The position numbers and the translations under genes were made by a program. A stretch of 64,000 bases of DNA from the NCBI GenBank assembly GCA_964036665.1, contig OZ038530.1, forward strand, positions 620,001-684,000. The letters run 5' to 3'. This document shows, piece after piece, positions 56,701 through 64,000 of the stretch (position 1 is its first letter; each line of letters starts with the position of its first letter). Below the pieces are notes generated by a model. It was not told where the DNA came from. It worked only from the letters and a program-made list of their open reading frames with translations, and searched no databases. This stretch comes from Gordius sp. MW1. Its lineage: Eukaryota; Nematomorpha; Gordioida; Gordea; Gordiidae.

Positions 56701-59700
56701 CGTCCGTTGTCCTTTTGTTGTCTGTCCGTTGTCCGTTCGTTGTCCGTTCGTTGTCCGTTCGTTGTCCGTCCGTTGTCCTTCCGTTGTCTGTCTGAAGTCC
56801 GCCTGTTGTCCGTCCGTTGTCCGTCTGATGTCCTTTTGTTGTCTGTCCGTTGTCCGTTCGTTGTCCGTTCGTTGTCCGTTCGTTGTCCGTTCGTTGTCCG
56901 TCCGTTGTCCGCCCGTTGTCCTTCCGTTGTCCTTCCGTTGTCCGTCCGTTGTCCGTCCGTTGTCCTTCCGTTGTCCGTCAGATGTCCTTTTGTTGTCTGT
57001 CCGTTGTCCGTTCGTTGTCCGCCCGTTGTCCTTCCGTTGTCCTTCCGTTGTCCTTCCGTTGTCCGTCCGTTGTCCTTCCGTTGTCCTTCCGTTGTCCTTC
57101 CGTTGTCCTTCCGTTGTCCTTCCGTTGTCCTTCCGTTGTCCTTCCGTTGTCCGTCTGATGTCCTTTTGTTGTCCGTCCGTTGTCCGTCCGTTGTCCTTTT
57201 GTTGTCTGTCCGTTGTCCGTTCGTTGTCCGTTCGTTGTCCGTTCGTTGTCCGTCCGTTGTCCTTCCGTTGTCCGTCTGATGTCCTTTTGTTGTCCTTCCG
57301 TTGTCCGTCCGTTGTCCGTCTGATGTCCTTCCGTTGTCCATCCGTTGTCCGTCCCTTGTCCGTCTGATGTCCTTCCGTTGTCCGTCTGATGTCCTTTTGT
57401 TGTCCGTCCGTTGTCCGTCTGATGTCCTTTTGTTGTCCTTCCGTTGTCCGTCATTTGTCCGCCCGTTGTCCGTCCGTTGTCCGTCCGTTGTCCGTCAGAT
57501 GTCCTTTTGTTGTCCGCCCATTGTCCGCCCGTTGTCCGTCCGTTGTCCGTCCGTTGTCCTTCCGTTGTCCGTCTGATGTCCTTTTGTTGTCCGTCCGTTG
57601 TCCGTCCGTTGTCCGCCCGTTGTCCTTCCGTTGTCCTTCCGTTGTCCGCCCGTTGTCCGCCCGTTGTCCGTCCGTTGTCCGTCCGTTGTCCGTCCGTTGT
57701 CCTTCCGTTGTCCGTCTGATGTCCTTTTGTTGTCCGTCCGTTGTCCGTCCGTTGTCCTTCCGTTGTCCTTCCGTTGTCCGTCCGTTGTCCGTCCGTTGTC
57801 CTTCCGTTGTCCGTCCGTTGTCCGTCTGATGTCCTTCCGTTGTCCATCCGTTGTCCGTCCCTTGTCCGTCTGATGTCCTTCCGTTGTCCGTCCGTTGTCC
57901 GTCTGATGTCCTTCCGTTGTCCGTCCGTTGTCCGTCCCTTGTCCGTCTGATGTCCTTCCGTTGTCCGTCCGTTGTCCGTCCGTTGTCCGCCCGTTGTCCT
58001 TCCGTTGTCCTTCCGTTGTCCGTCCGTTGTCCGTCTGATGTCCTTCCGTTGTCCGTCCGTTGTCCGTCCGTTGTCCGCCCGTTGTCCTTCCGTTGTCCGT
58101 CCGTTGTCCCTCTGATGTCCTTCCGTTGTCCGTCCGTTGTCCGTCCGTTGTCCGTCCGTTGTCCGCCCGTTGTCCTTCCGTTGTCCGTCCGTTGTCCGTC
58201 CGTTGTCCTTCCGTTGTCCTTCCGTTGTCCGTTCGTTGTCCTTCCGTTGTCCGTCTGATGTCCTTTTGTTGTCCGTCCGTTGTCCGTCCGTTGTCCTTCC
58301 GTTGTCCTTCCGTTGTCCGTCCGTTGTCCGTCCGTTGTCCTTCCGTTGTCCGTCCGTTGTCCGTCTGATGTCCTTCCGTTGTCCTTCCGTTGTCCGTCCG
58401 TTGTCCGTCTGATGTCCTTTTGTTGTCCGTCCGTTGTCCGTCCGTTGTCCGTTCGTTGTCCGTCCCTTGTGCGTCTGATGTCCTTTTGTTGTCCGTCCGT
58501 TGTCCGTTCGTTGTCCGTTCGTTGTCCGTCTGATGTCCTTTTGTTGTCCGTTCGTTGTCCTTCCGTTGTCCTTCCGTTGTCCGTCCGTTGTCCTTCCGTT
58601 GTCCTTCCGTTGTCCTTTTGTTGTCCGTCCGTTGTCCGTCCGTTGTCCGTTCGTTGTCCGTCCCTTGTCCGTCTGATGTCCTTTTGTTGTCCTTCCGTTG
58701 TCCGTTCGTTGTCCGTCTGATGTCCTTCCGTTGTCCGTCCGTTGTCCGCCCGTTGTCCTTCCGTTGTCCGTCCGTTGTCCGTCCGTTGTCCTTCCGTTGT
58801 CCGTCTGATGTCCTTCCGTTGTCCATCCGTTTTCCGTCCCTTGTCCGTCTGATGTCCTTCCGTTGTCCGTCCGTTGTCCGTCTGATGTCCTTCCGTTGTC
58901 CGTCCGTTGTCCGTCCCTTGTCCGTCTAATGTCCTTCCGTTGTCCGTCCGTTGTCCGTCCGTTGTCCTTCCGTTGTCCGTCCGTTGTCCGTCCGTTGTCT
59001 GTCCGTTGTCCGCCCATTGTCCGTCCGTTCTCCTTCCGTTGTCCGTCCGTTGTCCTTCCGTTGTCCGTCTGATGTCCTTTTGTTGTCCGTCCGTTGTCCG
59101 CCCGTTGTCCTTCCGTTGTCCGTTCTTTGTCCATCTGATGTCCTTTTGTTGTCCGTCCGTTGTCCGTTCGTTGTCCGTTCGTTGTCCGTTCGTTGTCCGT
59201 CTGATGTCCTTTTGTTGTCCTTCCGTTGTCCGTTCGTTGTCCGTCTGATGTCCTTCCGTTGTCCGTCCGTTGTCCGCCCGTTGTCCTTCCGTTGTCCTTC
59301 CGTTGTACTTCCGTTGTCCGTCTGATGTCCGCCCGTTGTCCTTCCGTTGTCCGTCCGTTGTCCGCCCGTTGTCCTTCCGTTGTCCTTCCGTTGTCCGTCC
59401 GTTGTCCTTCCGTTGTCCGTCCGTTGTCCGTTCGTTGTCCGTTCGTTGTCCGCCCGTTGTCCTTCCGTTGTCCTTCCGTTGTCCGTCCGTTGTCCTTCCG
59501 TTGTCCGTCCGTTGTCCGTCTGATGTCCTTTTGTTGTCCGTCCGTTGTCCGTCTCATGTCCTTTTGTTGTCCTTCCGTTGTCCGTCCGTTGTCCGTCTGA
59601 TGTCCTTCCGTTGTCCATCCGTTGTCCGTCCCTTGTCCATCTGATGTCCTTCCGTTGTCCGTCCGTTGTCCGTCTGATGTCCTTCCGTTGTCCGTCCGTT

Positions 59701-59750
59701 GTCCGTCCCTTGTCCGTCTGATGTCCTTCCGTTGTCCGTCCGTTGTCCAT
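53721..59750 (+). repeat. 11-bp satellite array, segment 11
   Basis: About 548 units. Equivalent to segment 8 shifted by 18,541 bp, with indels totalling six extra units. Private changes such as GTACGTCTG (54785) and TTTCCGTCCC (58831) show limited divergence since duplication. Confidence 0.97.
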
Positions 59751-60205
59751 CAGGAGGCTACAAGTTTGAATCCCGGAGAGTATTCTGTTCTTGTTAATAA
59801 CATTGATAATATGACTTTTTAGCCGTCCGCTGAAATTTTCACGAAGCCTATATGGTTGAACAAAAAAATTTAAAAAATTTTCAAGTCGAAAAAAATTTTT
59901 TTGTCGGAATTCACCTCTGATATCGAAAATTTTCATGAGGCCTATATGGTGTTACAAAAAAATTGAAAAAATTTTGAGGTCGAAAAAAATATTTTTTGAT
60001 AAAAAAATTTAATAAATTGCATAGCACGGAGGGACGACGGAGGGACGACAGAGGGACGACGGACGGACGACGGAGAGACGACGGAGGGAGGACGGACGGA
60101 CAACGGAGGGACGACGGACCGTCCGTTGTCCGTCAGGAGGCAACAAGTTTGAATCCGTGAGAGTATTCTGTTGATAATATGACTTTTTGGCCGTCCGCTG
60201 GCTAC
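59751..60205 (+). repeat. Strand-switch island 8 (455 bp)
   Basis: Same architecture; it differs from islands 4-7 by a shift in the A/T run (GTCGAAAAAAATTTTTTTG). The inverted sub-array is at 60026-60119 and the switch at 60120. Confidence 0.93.
60026..60119 (-). repeat. Inverted 11-bp sub-array in island 8
   Basis: 94 bp in minus orientation, as in island 4. Switch at 60120. Confidence 0.9.
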
Positions 60206-63200
60206 GTCCGTTGTCCGTCCGTTGTCCGCCCGTTGTCCGTCTGTTGTCCGTCCGTTGTCCGTCCGTTGTCCGTCCGTTGTCCGTTCGTTGTCCTTCCGTT
60301 GTCCTTCCGTTGTCCTTCCGTTGTCCTTCCGTTGTCCGTCCCTTGTCCGTCTGATGTCCTTCCGTTGTCCGTCTGATGTCCTTTTGTTGTCCGTCCGTTG
60401 TCCGTCTGATGTCCTTTTGTTGTCCTTCCGTTGTCCGTCATTTGTCCGCCCGTTGTCCGTCCGTTGTCCGTCCGTTGTCCGTCAGATGTCCTTTTGTTGT
60501 CCGCCCATTGTCCGCCCGTTGTCCGTCCGTTGTCCGTCCGTTGTCCTTCCGTTGTCCGTCTGATGTCCTTTTGTTGTCCGTCCGTTGTCCGTCCGTTGTC
60601 CGCCCGTTGTCCTTCCGTTGTCCTTCCGTTGTCCGCCCGTTGTCCGCCCGTTGTCCGTCCGTTGTCCGTCCGTTGTCCGTCCGTTGTCCTTCCGTTGTCC
60701 GTCTGATGTCCTTTTGTTGTCCGTCCGTTGTCCGTCCGTTGTCCTTCCGTTGTCCTTCCGTTGTCCGTCCGTTGTCCGTCCGTTGTCCTTCCGTTGTCCG
60801 TCCGTTGTCCGTCTGATGTCCTTCCGTTGTCCATCCGTTGTCCGTCCCTTGTCCGTCTGATGTCCTTCCGTTGTCCGTCCGTTGTCCGTCTGATGTCCTT
60901 CCGTTGTCCGTCCGTTGTCCGTCCCTTGTCCGTCTGATGTCCTTCCGTTGTCCGTCCGTTGTCCGTCCGTTGTCCGCCCGTTGTCCTTCCGTTGTCCGTC
61001 CGTTGTCCGTCTGATGTCCTTCCGTTGTCCGTCCGTTGTCCGTCCGTTGTCCGCCCGTTGTCCGTCCGTTGTCCCTCTGATGTCCTTCCGTTGTCCGTCC
61101 GTTGTCCGTCCGTTGTCCGTCCGTTGTCCGCCCGTTGTCTTTCCGTTGTCCGTCCGTTGTCCGTCCGTTGTCCTTCCGTTGTCCTTCCGTTGTCCGTTCG
61201 TTGTCCTTCCGTTGTCCGTCTGATGTCCTTTTGTTGTCCGTCCGTTGTCCGTCCGTTGTCCGTCCGTTGTCCGTCCGTTGTCCGTCCGTTGTCCGTCCGT
61301 TGTCCTTCCGTTGTCCGTCTGAAGTCCGCCTGTTGTCCGTCCGTTGTCCGTCCGTTGTCCATTCGTTGTATGTCCGTTGTCCTTCCGTTGTCCGTCCGTT
61401 GTCCTTCCGTTGTCCTTCCGTTGTCCGTCCGTTGTCCTTCCGTTGTCCGTCCGTTGTCCGTCTGATGTCCTTTTGTTGTCCGTCCGTTGTCCGTCTGATG
61501 TCCTTTTGTTGTCCTTCCGTTGTCCGTCCGTTGTCCATCTGATGTCCTTCCGTTGTCCATCCGTTGTCCGTCCCTTGTCCGCCCGTTGTCCGTCCGTTGT
61601 CCGTCCGTTGTCCGTCCGTTGTCCTTCCGTTGTCCGTCCGTTGTCCTTCCGTTGTCCGTCCGTTGTCCGTCTGATGTCCTTTTGTTGTCCGTCCGTTGTC
61701 CGTCCGTTGTCCGTTCGTTGTCCGTCCCTTGTCCGTCTGATGTCCTTTTGTTGTCCGTCCGTTGTCCGTTCGTTGTCCGTTCGTTGTCCGTTCGTTGTCC
61801 GTCTGATGTCCTTTTGTTGTCCTTCCGTTGTCCGTTCGTTGTCCGTCTGATGTCCTTCCGTTGTCCGTCCGTTGTCCGCCCGTTGTCCTTCCGTTGTCCT
61901 TCCGTTGTCCGTCCGTTGTCCGTCCGTTGTCCGCCCGTTGTCCGTCTGATGTCCTTTTGTTGTCCGTCCGTTGTCCGTCCGTTGTCCGTTCTTTGTCCGT
62001 CCCTTGTCCGTCTGATGTCCTTTTGTTGTCCGTCCGTTGTCCGTCCGTTGTCCTTTTGTTGTCTGTCCGTTGTCCGTTCGTTGTCCGTTCGTTGTCCGTT
62101 CGTTGTCCGTCCGTTGTCCTTCCGTTGTCCGTCTGAAGTCCGCCTGTTGTCCGTCCGTTGTCCGTCTGATGTCCTTTTGTTGTCTGTCCGTTGTCCGTTC
62201 GTTGTCCGTTCGTTGTCCGTTCGTTGTCCGTCCGTTGTCCGCCCGTTGTCCTTCCGTTGTCCTTCCGTTGTCCGTCCGTTGTCCGTCCGTTGTCCGTCCG
62301 TTGTCCTTCCGTTGTCCGTCCGTTGTCCTTCCGTTGTCCGTCCGTTGTCCGTCTGATGTCCTTTTGTTGTCCGTCCGTTGTCCGTCCGTTGTCCGTTCGT
62401 TGTCCGTCCCTTGTCCGTCTGATGTCCTTTTGTTGTCCGTCCGTTGTCCGTTCGTTGTCCGTTCGTTGTCCGTTCGTTGTCCGTCTGATGTCCTTTTGTT
62501 GTCCTTCCGTTGTCCGTTCGTTGTCCGTCTGATGTCCTTCCGTTGTCCGTCCGTTGTCCGCCCGTTGTCCTTCCGTTGTCCTTCCGTTGTCCGTCCGTTG
62601 TCCGTCCGTTGTCCTTCCGTTGTCCGTCCGTTGTCCTTCCGTTGTCCGTCCGTTGTCCGTCTGATGTCCTTTTGTTGTCCGTCCGTTGTCCGTCCGTTGT
62701 CCGTTTGTTGTCCGTCCCTTGTCCGTCTGATGTCCTTTTGTTGTCCGTCCGTTGTCCGTTCGTTGTCCGTTCGTTGTCCGTTCGTTGTCCGTCTGATGTC
62801 CTTTTGTTGTCCTTCCGTTGTCCGTTCGTTGTCCGTCTGATGTCCTTCCGTTGTCCGTCCGTTGTCCGCCCGTTGTCCTTCCGTTGTCCTTCCGTTGTCC
62901 GTCCGTTGTCCGTCCGTTGTCCGCCCGTTGTCCGTCTGATGTCCTTTTGTTGTCCGTCCGTTGTCCGTCCGTTGTCCGTTCTTTGTCCGTCCATTGTCCG
63001 TCTGATGTCCTTTTGTTGTCCGTCCGTTGTCCGTCCGTTGTCCTTTTGTTGTCTGTCCGTTGTCCGTTCGTTGTCCGTTCGTTGTCCGTTCGTTGTCCGT
63101 CCGTTGTCCTTCCGTTGTCCGTCTGAAGTCCGCCTGTTGTCCGTCCGTTGTCCGTCTGATGTCCTTTTGTTGTCTGTCCGTTGTCCGTTCGTTGTCCTTC

Positions 63201-64000
63201 CGTTGTCCGTCTGATGTCCTTTTGTTGTCCGTCCGTTGTCCGTCCGTTGTCCGCCCGTTGTCCTTCCGTTGTCCTTCCGTTGTCCGCCCGTTGTCCGCCC
63301 GTTGTCCGTCCGTTGTCCGTCCGTTGTCCGTCCGTTGTCCTTCCGTTGTCCGTCTGATGTCCTTTTGTTGTCCGTCCGTTGTCCGTCCGTTGTCCTTCCG
63401 TTGTCCTTCCGTTGTCCGTCCGTTGTCCGTCCGTTGTCCTTCCGTTGTCCGTCCGTTGTCCGTCTGATGTCCTTCCGTTGTCCATCCGTTGTCCGTCCCT
63501 TGTCCGTCTGATGTCCTTCCGTTGTCCGTCCGTTGTCCGTCTGATGTCCTTCCGTTGTCCGTCCGTTGTCCGTCCCTTGTCCGTCTGATGTCCTTCCGTT
63601 GTCCGTCCGTTGTCCGTCCGTTGTCCGCCCGTTGTCCTTCCGTTGTCCTTCCGTTGTCCGTCCGTTGTCCGTCTGATGTCCTTCCGTTGTCCGTCCGTTG
63701 TCCGTCCGTTGTCCGCCCGTTGTCCGTCCGTTGTCCCTCTGATGTCCTTCCGTTGTCCGTCCGTTGTCCGTCCGTTGTCCGTCCGTTGTCCGCCCGTTGT
63801 CCTTCCGTTGTCCGTCCGTTGTCCGTCCGTTGTCCTTCCGTTGTCCTTCCGTTGTCCGTTCGTTGTCCTTCCGTTGTCCGTCTGATGTCCTTTTGTTGTC
63901 CGTCCGTTGTCCGTCCGTTGTCCGTCCGTTGTCCGTCCGTTGTCCGTCCGTTGTCCTTCCGTTGTCCGTCTGAAGTCCGCCTGTTGTCCGTCCGTTGTCC
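60206..64000 (+). repeat. 11-bp satellite array, segment 12 (cut by window end)
   Basis: About 345 units, equivalent to the part of segment 9 after island 5. The internal duplication that has a 2,442-bp offset there has a 2,651-bp offset here (241 units, 19 more). The array runs off the window end in the GTCTGAAGTCCGCC cassette, so a ninth island is predicted beyond it. Confidence 0.97.

Larger units (their letters stand above)
34725..64000 (+). repeat. Super-repeat with a period of about 18.5-18.8 kb
   Basis: The stretch from island 4 to about 45.2 kb matches the stretch from island 7 to the window end. The offset is 18,541 bp at islands 4/7, 18,607 bp at islands 5/8 (66 bp, six units more), and later 18,619 and 18,828 bp. 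All steps are multiples of 11 except a 1-bp loss at about 41823. Within each period the islands mark sub-blocks of 6.4-6.6 kb. Confidence 0.85.

Noticed and set aside
1-64000. Assembly artefact explaining the near-identical large copies
   Set aside because: It cannot be excluded from sequence alone, but copies carry private substitutions, indels in whole units and differing islands (1/2 versus 4-8), which simple duplicated contigs would not show. Spanning long reads would decide.

Overview
This window is non-genic, satellite-type DNA from a eukaryote, most likely an animal. I infer this from the AT-rich, intron-like interior of the transposon copies, candidate splice and polyadenylation signals, and hAT-type transposase remnants. 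The species cannot be named from the sequence. No host gene, rRNA, tRNA or CRISPR array could be supported.

About 55.8 kb of the 64 kb (roughly 87%) is one head-to-tail minisatellite with an 11-bp unit, plus-strand consensus GTTGTCCGTCC. The consensus has no adenine on the plus strand and two CpGs per unit. Because 11 is not a multiple of 3 and the consensus has no stop codon on either strand, the array is open in every frame and produces hundreds of spurious ORFs, the largest 1,913 codons. None is annotated as a gene.

Two kinds of non-array DNA interrupt the satellite. (1) Three copies of a 1.41-1.43 kb hAT-type DNA transposon derivative (92-1502, 12013-13438, 15944-17369) have perfect 15-bp terminal inverted repeats, CAGGGTTTCTTTCAG. 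Each carries a 5' coding remnant and a 3' remnant resembling the end of a hAT dimerisation domain. (2) Eight islands (seven of exactly 455 bp and one expanded to 752 bp) share one architecture: an 82-bp module with a B-box-like motif, AT-rich tandem units of about 95-112 bp, a short stretch of an 11-bp array in the opposite orientation, an abrupt orientation switch, a 67-bp copy of the first module, and then the main array again.

Region by region: 1-19.3 kb holds the transposons and islands 1-3 and is built from a segmental duplication of about 4.9 kb and a 3.93-kb tandem duplication that doubled one transposon. 19.3-34.7 kb is the longest uninterrupted array and contains a 1,562-bp (142-unit) tandem triplication. 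34.7-64 kb holds islands 4-8 in blocks of 5.5-6.6 kb, themselves nested in a super-period of about 18.5-18.8 kb. Most length differences between large copies are multiples of 11 bp, as unequal exchange in register would give. The most notable system is this composite higher-order satellite, in which transposons and strand-switch islands have been amplified together with the simple repeat.
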